Shown here piece after piece: positions 49,201 through 59,219 of a DNA stretch of 64,000 bases. The notes under the pieces are model-generated. The model worked only from the letters and a program-made list of their open reading frames with translations, did no database searches and had not been told where the DNA came from. Source of the stretch: Atrina japonica (taxonomy: Eukaryota > Mollusca > Bivalvia > Pterioida > Pinnidae); assembly GCA_030159075.1 (NCBI GenBank), contig BROG01000257.1:575001-639000 (forward strand), given 5' to 3'. Each line of letters begins with the position of its first letter. Position 1 is the stretch's first letter. Made by a program: the position numbers and the translations under genes.

Positions 49201-52200
49201 ATTTCTTTCCATCTTTTTATTCCTGTAGGCTCTGCATTATTTGTGTTAAGCATGTTGTAAATATTTTTGGAGCCCTTTGATTTACTGAAACAAAATGTGA
49301 TATTTAAAGGTATGAAGGGCTTTACTAGTGTACTATATTCCTGTAAATTATATAAAAGGGGAAAAGCTTATAAATAGCAGTAATAAGTCCAAAATATTTC
49401 AAAAAATTAACTTGTATACCATATTTTCTTTTAAACTCTTCAAAATTGTAAAATATTTTGTTACGAACATCCTTCAATAGGTCACTCACAACAGTAATAC
49501 CCCTGCTGTACCAGTCTCTGTAGAATACAGTTTTATTATTAATTTTTACTTTGTCATTGAACCAAATTGGTGTTTTTAAGAGTAGTTCCCCTTTATTACT
49601 TTGTTTATTGTTTTTTTCACAAAATAATTCCCAAGATAGAAAAACATCTTTCCAGAATTGATTCTGAATTCTGTCTCTACAAATTTTAATATACTTATTA
49701 CCGCAGTTTGACAGTAGATCACTATCAATTTGAGACATTAGTAAACATTGCCATTTAGGCTCTCCATTGTTTCTCAAAAGTCTTTTAATCCAAGCTAATT
49801 TCAAGGACTGTATAAAAGCTCTTACATTTACCATTTTTAGTCCCCCCTCACGGTAGTCCTTGTATAACACATCTCTTTTAACTTTGTCCCTTTTACCATC
49901 CCACAAAAAATAAAAAATAAGTGAAATGATCTTATTAATAGTAAACTCATCAGGGTTTGGTCGGGAGATAAACAAATGATTAAATTGAGAAAGAAGCAGT
50001 GACTTAATTATATGAATTTTTCCAATGGGGGTGATCTTTCTTTTTCTCCATGAGTCAATCATAGCTTTCAGTTTTATAAGTTTTTTATCAAAGTTTAGCT
50101 TTGGAATCTCATGTGAATTCAATTCCCAGAAGTGTAAATTTTTTTTCTTCCCCAATTTAAATTCAATTCTGGTAAGAGACATTGATCGCTACCCCTTTTG
50201 CTACCAATCCAAATAACTTGAGACTTACTGACATTTATTTTTAGTCCAGAAATTACAGAAAATTTTTCTAGAACAGAAATTGCCTCTTTTATGGATTTTT
50301 TTGAGCCATCAAGAATTAAGGATGTATCATCCGCATATTGTGAAATTAGTATTGGACAATTATTGACCGTAATACCAGAAATATTCTTATTACTCCTAAT
50401 ACGATGGGCTAGTATCTCAGCACATAATATACAAATATAAGGTGCAATAGGGTCACCTTGACGACAACCCTTTTTAACATAAAAAAAGGGGGAAATATTT
50501 CCACCTTGAATAATCGCATACCTAGCATTTTTATGTAATACTCAAACCCAATTAATAATGTCATTACCAAATCCAAAAAAAGTCAAACCTTTAAACATAA
50601 AAGTCGAGGTAACTGAATCAAATGCTTTTTCAAAATCAATCAGGAACAACATTCCTGGTATATTTCTTTCTTCTGTATATTGCAAAATGTCGTAAACTAG
50701 ACGTGTGTTTTCCCCAATGTATCTCCCCTCTAAGAAACCTGTCTGATCTTTATCAATAATTTTAGATATAACCGATTTAAATCTTTTTGCTATCACCCCA
50801 GATGCTATTTTATAAACTACATTTAAAAGTGAGATAGGTCTCCAATTTTTTAAAAACTGTCTAGATTTACCTTCTTTTGGAATGCATGTTATTATTCCCT
50901 GACGCTGTGTTATTGATAGTTCCCCCTTTTTGAATGCATAGTTAATAGATCTTGTAACATTTCCAAAAGCATTTAAAAAATTCTGCTGTATATCCGTCAG
51001 ATCCTGGACTTTTATTATTTTTCATGTTTTTCAAAATATTTCCAGTTTCGTCTAAAGATATTAAGCCCTCAATTTTTTGGGAATCACTATTATTTAATAC
51101 TGGAATATGATAATTATTTATATCCAAAAATTCTTCTATGGTAATATTCTCATCCCTCACATAATTATAATCGTACAGTTTCTGATAAAAGAGAAAATCC
51201 TCTTGTAAAATTTCATCTTGTTTTGTTACTATTGTACCATCCTCTTTCTCTATTTTAGGTATTATTTTTTACACAAAATTTCTATTCTCAAGATTAAGAA
51301 AATATTTTGTGGGTTTTTTCCCCCTCCTCAGCCCATTTAACTTTTGACCTAATCAAACACCCCTTTAATTTAGTATTTCGTAAGTCCTGTAATTCTGATC
51401 TTAAAGTATCAAGCTCTTCTGAAAAGTCTTCTCCCACATCTACAAGACTCTGAATGCGATCAGAAAGAAATTTTTCTCTAAGATTTTGCTGCTTCTTTTT
51501 GTTTACTGAAAATGATATAGTTTTCCCCCTAATTTCCATAAGTAGAACTTCCAGAAAAAGTTGATTATCAATAACAAACTGTATTTCACTATCTGAAATA
51601 TCACAGATGGAATCCAAATTATAGACTGGTACAGCATACTGGGATTTTACTGATGCAATACAAGCTTTAACAATATTAAGATAATCAACATCTTGTAATA
51701 AGGAGCTGTTAAATTTCCACAATCCTGTGCCTCTCTTAAAATCATTTAACTGAAGAGTAATTTTTGGGTAAGAGTGATCAGATCTGTACCCTGCATCAAC
51801 ATTTGCACTAAAAATGTTTGATAATAAATTTTCAGAGACTAAAAAGAAATCTAAACGAGCCTGTTTCACAGGGTTACATTTTCTCCATGTGTATCTGATC
51901 AAATCAGGATGAAGCTCTCTATATACATCTGTAAGAGAATATTGTTCGATAATTTCTAAAACTTTAGAACAGGCTTTTTTGTTGTTTATGTTTTTGTAAC
52001 TTTTGTCATAATCAAGTTCAGGTTTAAGTACAAGGTTAAAATCTCCACATATGATTATTTTTTTCATTCTCAAAATCATCAATAGTTTGTGAGATTTGAT
52101 CATAAAATGAGGGGTCTTTTAGCTTTTGTTGATTCAGCTGAGTTAAATCCTCAAAAATTGTTATTTTGCTGTTTTTCTGATTTTTTCGCATTTTAATAAT

Positions 52201-55200
52201 TTCAGATTTGTTCCTCCTATGAACAAATTTCACAATAATATTTCTGGGACGACTTTTGTTGAACTTTCCGAGACGGTATGCCGTGTCAATATCACTTTCT
52301 ATTACAGGAACACTCAGTCTATTGTTCATAAATTCTACAACGGTCACGACACACTGCTCCACGTTTTCTTTTTCATCTTTATCCGTAATCCCCGCTATCC
52401 GTATTGAATTTTTTCTCTCGTACTGTTCAAGGTCGTTCATCCTAGTGACTGCGTCATTATGTGGGTCCATATTTTCCTCTACCCTCTTATCATGTTTGTT
52501 TATTTATTTATCTTTGTCCATTATTTATCATTATTTTATTGATTCATTTGTATCATAACATTTCACGTTAGTTACACACTATTGAATTAGCTAATGTACC
52601 CAGTGAAAATTGTGAGAACCAACTGCAGAGAGAAAATATGTAGGCCTACACATTTATTTCCCTCACCGATTTCCAGTAATACCACAGGTAATATGAACTT
52701 AGGCATTGCCTTGAAAGAGAATGCAGCTTCTTCTTTTACACATGTGGGAAAAAGCATTCGTCGAGAATCCATCCAGTCTACTTTGGCAACACCTTTCCTG
52801 CAAAGTGATGTAACAATTGAATTATGACATCAAATATGTTACCATGAACTATAGTTTGCTAATACAGTTTAGTTAAGTACCTCATTGTCAAACATTTTTA
52901 GAAATTGACTTTTAAGTGTTCATGGAGAAAGTAAATGAGAATATAATATACTATTGTATTTTGGGTAATTTCTAATCAATAAGTTCACTTTGCGAATAGC
53001 CTTCAGCCATTTTGAGCTGTGCTCTCTATTACTCTTTGGATACAAAAGTCTTGGCTAGTGGTAGGCTTAAATTCTGTCTCAATTTTAGGTTACGTTTTTT
53101 TTGGTAAAATTAGTGGCAGAAGGTTCTCCTATATACTTTCTTTATAGCAAGATGCTATGACATTTTCACAGCAACATATCAATCTTTTAAACTATCTATT
53201 TCTTATATCTGTTCAGTGTTGCCTGATATTGGTAATTTGCTTATGTCATCTTTTATTTTAAAAAATCCATCACCATTAAGTTGTGTCATGACATTAGTTC
53301 ATACATTTAAAAAATGAATTCAATCTATCCATCAATTTAATTTACCTGTCATCCTATTTTCCATATTGAACACATAAGAAAAAGTAACATGTTCTCTGAT
53401 AGGTTGATTTTAAAATATCAATGAATATGCATTTGTAATCAACTAATCAGCGAACGTCAGGTAAAAATTTTATGTTGTCACATCATTTTTAAATGTTTTT
53501 TATAGTTTGATGTTCGAGAAGATGAAGAACAGAATGTCAAATTGGGACAAACAATTGATCTACTTCTGGCTGCTGGTTATTTCAGAGCACGCATTAAAGG
53601 ATTATCCCCCTTTGATAAGGTTAGATTTACCTTATTTTTACTACTATACTCAAAAGTTTTCTAATCTTTATCATAAAAAGTTCCTTCTTATAAGGCTACA
53701 CAGATCAATATTCTATTCATTTTCTGCAGGATTTTTATTACAGTAAAAAATGTGGTGTTTATATTTTGTCAAACACTCTACTTGGTGTAGAGTGAAACAT
53801 GGTGCGGTGATTTTTGGTGTGCAACACTAGAAAAACACTATCACTCCATGAAAAATAGTGTAAAGGATTATCTCTCAAAATGAATGACTTGACACTTCAA
53901 TATGCAATAAAAATCGTCCATGCGTAACAAGCTTACCCGGGCAGTTAATCTTCTGAGTGTTAAATTTTTGGACATCCAGTTTTAAAAGGGCAGTGCTGGT
54001 ATTAACATTTAAATCACATACAGAAGTTATGTTTTTAAGATAAATATGATAATTTATTTATTGAGCAATTTGATCAGACAAAATGAGACTTAAATTGAAA
54101 TTTATTTCAGATATATTAAGCGTAATATATCGATGATTCATCCTGAATCAAGTTGCTGGCAATAGTATATCAACATTTGTTCTACATGTATATAAAGTAT
54201 AAATAGTAGATTTATTATTTTGAGATTCTATAAAACTTGATTAAAAAGAAAAATTTATTGCTACGTGTATATTGTATAACAATCACGGAATACATTACTA
54301 GTTCAGTCTATGTGTGAATTAAATAGTAAATAAATGTCATAATGGGAAATTAAGTGGGCCTATGTCTACTAGTACTTTCCCGGGTAAGTATTAACGAAAT
54401 CCAAGAACACTAATTATGTAATAGGCAAACATAAAATATGTCATTTCTAAATGTCCATACCGTAGTAGCAAGCCAGGGGTATTCTTTCATCAAGAATGAT
54501 GAGATGGAGATGCGTTGACAACCATCTGAATAACACTGACGCAATATAAAGGTTATCCATGTCAATTCCTTTTTTTGTCATTTCCGAATGTCTTAAAATC
54601 ATTTACTTAAAAATTATTGACTTTTGAAAATAAAAATAAGGGCAGATATGCATCTTTATTGATGTGGTAACATAAATTTTAAAAATTTATTTAAAAAAGA
54701 GGCAACATTTCACACCTGATTTTTATATCCCTCTTATAAAATTGATGGAGACAACTTGTATACTTCTTTTGCACTCGTGTATTCAGCCACAAACTAGAAG
54801 ATTTGTATGTGAATCAACTATCACCACAATTATACAATGTTACTATTTCTTTTGAATGTTTGATAAAATAGTAGGTCTGAAATGCCAGATTGTATTACTT
54901 TTCAAAGCAATTTATTACATGTACAAGTCATTCTGGACTGGTGTTGATTTTATGTGAGCACTGAAAGTTTTAGAATCATGTTTCTGTCAGTCGTATTTTT
55001 AATAAAATAAGCAAGTTGAAAACAGTTAAAAATATTAAGATATTTGTCAACATTTTCGATTTTGTGTGTGTGTGAGTGATAAGAGAGGGAAAGAGAGAGA
55101 GAGATTTGCATTTTACTACATCACTGTGACACCTATGAAATGTAGGATAATTGTGTAATTTCTGTCGGAAATCAAATGTAAGGAAAGTTAATCTGATGGA

Positions 55201-56085
55201 TCTACAGTTACTATCAAGGTAAAAGTTTAGCATGCAGTCAATGATGATCTGCACATCAAGGGTACTTGGTCTGCTTGGGATAATTTAGCAAATCAATTTC
55301 AAAGCTCTCAGAAAAGAAGTTGTTGAAACTTTCAATGTTTCATGGCATAAATTTAGTAGTAGTACAATTGACAACAATTAGTGAAGGGCAGAGATTATTT
55401 ATATGCATGGGTAAAGCTGAACCTGACATCACCGAAGCGATTGTGATATTCTCTGTCTAAGGAGACATGGATTTTACATCTTGTTTATTACCTGTAAGGT
55501 GCGAGGCTGTAGTGATAGTTAATTAATTTAGGCACCCCATGGAAAAGTTTAATCCAAAACGATGTCAAAGAAATATGCCGCCATAGTGTAGAGTAAAATT
55601 TTGCGTATGATTACACTACAGTTAGAAAGAGAATCACTATGTTATTTGGTGTTTTTGTCATCATTTTCATGGTGTAGAGCATTTGACAGAATAAACACCA
55701 AGATTATACTGTTCATTCTCTGCTAGCCAACATCTAGTTTAAAAAGAACCATTTTTATAATAAAATTGTAATTCGAAAAATAAAATAATACTTGCATTTC
55801 ATTTATTGGGTGTACACTTATGACAACAAATATGTGTGTGTCCTCTGTGACTTATATACTGTGTATAGACATTGTATATGGTTTTTCTATATGATTTATA
55901 AAAACATGCACATGGAAATGTTTCAGGTTGTGGGTGGTATGACATGGTGTATTACTACCTGTAACTTTGATGTTGATGTTGATCTGCTTTTCCAGGAAAA
56001 TTCCAACATTGGTCAGAAAATGTGAGTACTATATCTATAGCATGTACAGCTTTAATTCATTTTGAATCTTTCTATAAATTTAGTA

Positions 56086-56171
<86 letters not shown>

Positions 56172-57981
56172 TATATATATACACATACATACATATACAT
56201 ACACATGTATATATATCCACACAAGTACATATACATACACATGTATATATATCCACACAAGTACATATACATACAAACATGCAGTGAAATCTCAGTCTGT
56301 TGATATCCAATCAGTTATGCCCAAGTCAAATGGCAAATCCTGATTTTGAAATCATATTTATAGTAACTTATTATACTACATTAACTGTGGATATCTCAGA
56401 CATTAACTGTGGATATCTCAGACATTAACTGTGGATATCTCAGACATTAACTGTGGATATCTCAGACATTAACTGTGGATATCTCAGACATTAACTGTGG
56501 ATATCTCAAACATTAACTGTGGATATCTCAGACATTAACTGTGGATAACTGAGACATTAACTGTGGATATCTCAGACATTAACTGTGGATATCTGAGACA
56601 TTAACTGTGGATATCTCAAACATTAACTGTGGATATCTCAGAGTCTTTATGTCAAAATGTCATTTATATTTAAGTAACTTTCTGGTCTAATGTATCAAAA
56701 TACTACAGAAAAAACATTATTTATCTCAAAATTAAATTTACCAGTGGAATGTAGAATCTAACATTGTAATGTGTTTATATACTGGTAGTTATCAGTATAT
56801 ATTTTAAAAGAATTAAAGTATCAGTTAATAGTATTAGTAGAATGAAAATTGGCAATTGGAAATATTACATATCGCTTGCAGTCATCCAAGAAGGCTTTTG
56901 TATTTGTTAACTGAAAATGTCAGTTATCTTGAATTCCAAATGCCTGGACGTAAAAATGTCAGTCTTGTGAATTTCAGAGATGACAAGATTCCAATATGTG
57001 TACATATATACATATGTATATACAAATATATATATGTATATATAAATCATACAACATGCATTTATCACTAATTGAGTTTGATTATTTCAGAGCTTTGACA
57101 GAGAAGATTGTAGCTGTTTTACCAAGGATGAAGTGTCCACACAGGATAGAACCTCATCAAATACAGGGTCTTGATTTTATACACATCTATCCTGTTATAC
57201 AGGTAATCTTATAGTTCTATTTAGTAATAATATAATCTAGATTATTAACATAATGTCAACAGGCCTTTTCTGTCAATTTTTTGAAAATGCCATTGGTAAC
57301 ACAATAGGGAATTTAATGTTAATTTGTGTGAAATTGGGAAAAACTGATTGCACACATCAAAATCTAAATGTAATGGAATATAGGACTAAATGAATTTTCA
57401 CTTAAATTAATTTATTTTTCATTATGATCATGGACTCAACACCAAATTGGGAATTTGTGACATCAAACTGGAAAAACTCCTGTATTTTTCATTGGGATTG
57501 GAGCTGAAATTTGGCCCCATGGAGACAATAGAAAAAGGCCTGAAATATAAGTGACATTATATTTACAAAATGTAGTTACCATGGAAACCATAGTCACCAA
57601 CTACATGTATTTTACTGGGCCCATCGTAATAAAACCGCAAATGCTCTCAAGACTGAGAATTTCACTTAACTTGGAATTCTTAACCAATCAGATATCAGAG
57701 TTGCCAGAAGTGAAGTAAAATTCACAAATACAACTTAAATAAATTTTAAGTTTTATTGAAGTTTGGCTCTGCTTTTTGATCTATACTTCGACTATTACAG
57801 AATTTGTTGAATTACCAGTACATGCTGTGTGATGACTAATGTTTGATCTATATATCTGTTTCTTTTATTTTTGTTTGATTAGTGGCTGGTCAAAAGAGCA
57901 ATAGAAACAAGAGAAGAGATGGGAGATTACATCAGATCTTTTTCAGTCTCACAATTTAATAAACATCATAAAACTCCAGAG
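46125..57981 (+). CDS. CCDC93: CCDC93, CCC/Commander complex subunit, N-terminal half (exons 1-5; runs off the window)
   Basis: Coding exons 46125-46217, 53506-53619, 55927-56021, 57091-57202 and 57883-57981 join in frame to give residues 1-171. The match to vertebrate CCDC93 is unmistakable: [108 protein letters not shown]. This region is the N-terminal NN-CH (calponin-homology-like) domain; the C-terminal coiled coils are missing. Family members pair with CCDC22 and the COMMD proteins in the endosomal CCC complex, which works with Retriever and WASH to recycle membrane cargo. The start ATG has a good context (A at -3, G at +4). The next exon expected from the family (acidic then lysine-rich) was not found before 64000, so the gene is truncated by the window, not broken. 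Confidence 0.97.
46342..46967. mobile_element. TTAA-flanked DNA element in CCDC93 intron 1
   Basis: TTAA (46338-46341) precedes CACGGGCAGCACGATTTACC, and the inverted end GGTAAATCGTGCCGCCGCA is followed by TTAA (46968-46971). Inside each end are C/A-rich runs (CCCCCAAATACCCCCAAAA and the complement). A TTAA target duplication fits piggyBac- or Kolobok-type elements. It is 626 bp long and non-coding. Confidence 0.75.
47150..47345 (+). repeat. Diverged direct repeat, left copy
   Basis: TTTGTGGTAAAATCAGGGGC, GCAAGATGCTGTGACATTTTCACAGCA, AACCATCTATTTCTAATT and CTGATATTTGTTGATATGCTTA correspond in order to 53085-53245. Confidence 0.65.
48097..48195. repeat. Poly-C tract and GGATC-GGCCCC repeat end
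   Basis: Twenty-three C (48120-48142) are followed by TTCCTGGATCGGCCCCTGTA, an end seen also near 145-160 and 1000-1010 as (G)GCGGATCTA. It marks another dispersed element whose limits I cannot set. Confidence 0.45.
48284..52540 (-). pseudogene. L1/Tx1-like LINE, defective, antisense in CCDC93 intron 1
   Basis: The minus strand reads in order: an ORF1 remnant (52470-52036; [36 protein letters not shown]), the endonuclease C-terminal half (52103-51294; [39 protein letters not shown]), RT start (51160-50942; [18 protein letters not shown]), palm (50796-50542; [31 protein letters not shown]), [12 protein letters not shown] (YADD at 50337-50326), RT thumb (50182-49325; [37 protein letters not shown]), and a zinc-knuckle end (49253-48969; [18 protein letters not shown]) reaching TGA near 48637. 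AATAAA (48325-48320) and an A-rich tail (48315-48284) close it. A nonsense codon at about 50530, a frameshift near 50185, and loss of the endonuclease N-terminal half make it inactive. Confidence 0.93.
52541..53084. other. CCDC93 intron 1 between the LINE and the right direct repeat; orphan frame
   Basis: Holds a 77-codon plus-strand frame (52594-52827; [40 protein letters not shown]) in sequence of higher GC than its surroundings. No family is recognised, no splice sites are convincing, and the opposite strand is also open for 61 codons. It could be a fragment of an old insertion. Confidence 0.3.
53085..53245 (+). repeat. Diverged direct repeat, right copy
   Basis: TTTTTTTGGTAAAATTAGTGGC, GCAAGATGCTATGACATTTTCACAGCA, AAACTATCTATTTCTTAT, GCCTGATATTGGTAATTTGCTTA: it matches 47150-47345 in order. 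The pair brackets the LINE. Confidence 0.65.
53506..53619 (+). CDS. CCDC93: CCDC93 exon 2 (residues 32-69)
   Basis: Acceptor TTTTTATAG ends at 53505; donor AAG|GTTAGA follows 53619. It reads [20 protein letters not shown] then [18 protein letters not shown]. Phase 0 at both ends. Confidence 0.97.
53620..55926. other. CCDC93 intron 2
   Basis: No further exon is needed between residues 69 and 70, and none is seen. No named repeat apart from short GT/GA runs near 55065-55103. Confidence 0.65.
55927..56021 (+). CDS. CCDC93: CCDC93 exon 3 (residues 70-100)
   Basis: Acceptor ATGTTTCAG ends at 55926; donor AAAAT|GTGAGT follows 56021. It encodes [20 protein letters not shown] then [11 protein letters not shown]. 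It ends in phase 2; the split Ile codon is completed by the A at 57091. Confidence 0.97.
56092..56275. repeat. (TA)n with a duplicated CACATACATA-rich flank
   Basis: TA to about 56180, then the 36-bp block TACACATGTATATATATCCACACAAGTACATATACA twice in tandem. All frames across it are artefacts. Confidence 0.93.
56379..56642 (+). repeat. 22-bp minisatellite, exactly 12 units, CCDC93 intron 3
   Basis: The unit is CATTAACTGTGGATATCTCAGA. The 264-bp array is 12 whole units without indels. Unit variants are limited to CTCAAA, ACTGAGA and CTGAGA endings. Confidence 0.96.
57091..57202 (+). CDS. CCDC93: CCDC93 exon 4 (residues 101-138)
   Basis: Acceptor TTATTTCAG ends at 57090; donor CAG|GTAATC follows 57202. 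It encodes [20 protein letters not shown] then [17 protein letters not shown], nearly identical to vertebrates. Confidence 0.97.
57203..57882. other. CCDC93 intron 4
   Basis: Ordinary intron; nothing else seen. Confidence 0.7.
57883..57981 (+). CDS. CCDC93: CCDC93 exon 5 (residues 139-171)
   Basis: Acceptor TTTGATTAG ends at 57882; donor GAG|GTGAGT follows 57981. It encodes [20 protein letters not shown] then [13 protein letters not shown]. Phase 0 at both ends. Confidence 0.96.
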
Positions 57982-58318
57982 GTGAGTTATCTACCTTGAC
58001 TTCGGAACATATAGATCTACCAAGATCATGTGGCACATCTAGGATCTAGTAGAAACCAAACAAATGCTATCTATTTTCCCAAAACAATTTACCCTGCTCT
58101 GATTCCACTTGTCACTGTTCTGATATTTTTGTGAACATTTCACCCCAGCTATGATCCAGTTTAGACTTGTATCTGTAAACTTGTGTCACTATAACTTTGT
58201 AGACCTACATGTATACCTATATATTTAAGTATACGTTTGTAACTCTCCTTTATATTCACACTTCAACTTCACATCATTTCTCAGCTCTTTTCAGTACAAA
58301 TATGTTATTTCAATGATC

Positions 58319-58500
58319 TACAGTCAAACCTTTCTATGAGGGCCACTCTAGGACACTGGTAAAAGTAGCTGCTATGGACAGGTGCTTTTTATAAAAAAAG
58401 TTTATTCTCTATAAAAAAGTTAACAAAGGTTATGTTTAAATGGCCTTTATAGGCACGTGCTCTTTATACAAAGGTGGCCTATAATGCAGGTTTGACTGTG
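58319..58500 (+). mobile_element. CAGTCAAACC-family MITE
   Basis: TACAGTCAAACCTTTCTATG opens and GCAGGTTTGACTGTG closes it. The interior has GGCCACTCTAGGACACTGG and GGCCTTTATAGGCACGTGCT. Confidence 0.75.
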
Positions 58501-58604
58501 GTTTTCTGTCTTTTTTTTTCCTGTGACCCAGTTAAGGGCATTTTTCTAAGACATTCAACTCTAGATCGTAACGCAAGTAGCATATATTCAAAGAGAAATG
58601 ATGA

Positions 58605-58715
58605 GTGTCCTCAACAAATAAGGAAAAGTTAGATGATTTAGCTGAAGCAGCTGATGAAATTGATTTATTTGAGATAGAAGCAGATGAAATCTACAACACA
58701 TCTGAAAATGATTAG
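58605..58715 (+). other. Orphan 36-codon coding-like tract
   Basis: After a double stop, one frame reads SSTNKEKLDDLAEAADEIDL then FEIEADEIYNTSEND and a TAG at 58713-58715. The acidic, regular composition is unlike the flanks. It does not match the CCDC93 residues expected next. It may be the C-terminal relic of a transposon or retrocopy; the source is unknown. Confidence 0.3.
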
Positions 58716-58901
58716 GAATGAAGGACAAACTTGATCCTGTGCAGATTACCATATTTTGTGGGCTATGTATAGGTCAATTTTTTTCTCTAAAGTGTGACCT
58801 TGACCTGTCCACCACTTTGACGTATATAAGGCAAATATCTAAATTATTTATCTACATTTCTGACAATATAGATATTATTTGAATATGTTGGATTTAAGAA
58901 T

Positions 58902-59088
58902 TACAGTCAAACTTTTCTATAAACACTACTCAAAGGAACTGGAAAAGTCGCCATTATAGACAGGTTGCCTTTATAAAGAGGTTAATTGTATTCATTATAA
59001 AGATCAGTGAACAAAGGTTATGTTTGAATGACCTTTATAGGCAAGTGTTCTTTATACAGAGGAGGTCTTTAATGCAAGTTTGACTGTA
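58902..59088 (+). mobile_element. CAGTCAAACC-family MITE
   Basis: TACAGTCAAACTTTTCTATA opens and GCAAGTTTGACTGTA closes it, only about 400 bp downstream of the copy at 58319 and in the same orientation. Confidence 0.78.
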
Positions 59089-59219
59089 GTTAATTGATAA
59101 ACATGTAAGTTTGGTAAATATGTGATGTTTGGTATTGATATGGTACATGTTTATTACTAGAATATGAAACATTAAAGTTTAACAAGTGCTTCTTAGTAGG
59201 TCAACAAAGCTGAATGTGA

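Noticed and set aside
52219..52558. Plus-strand frames of 62 and 100 codons
   Set aside because: Shadows of the LINE ORF1 remnant on the opposite strand.
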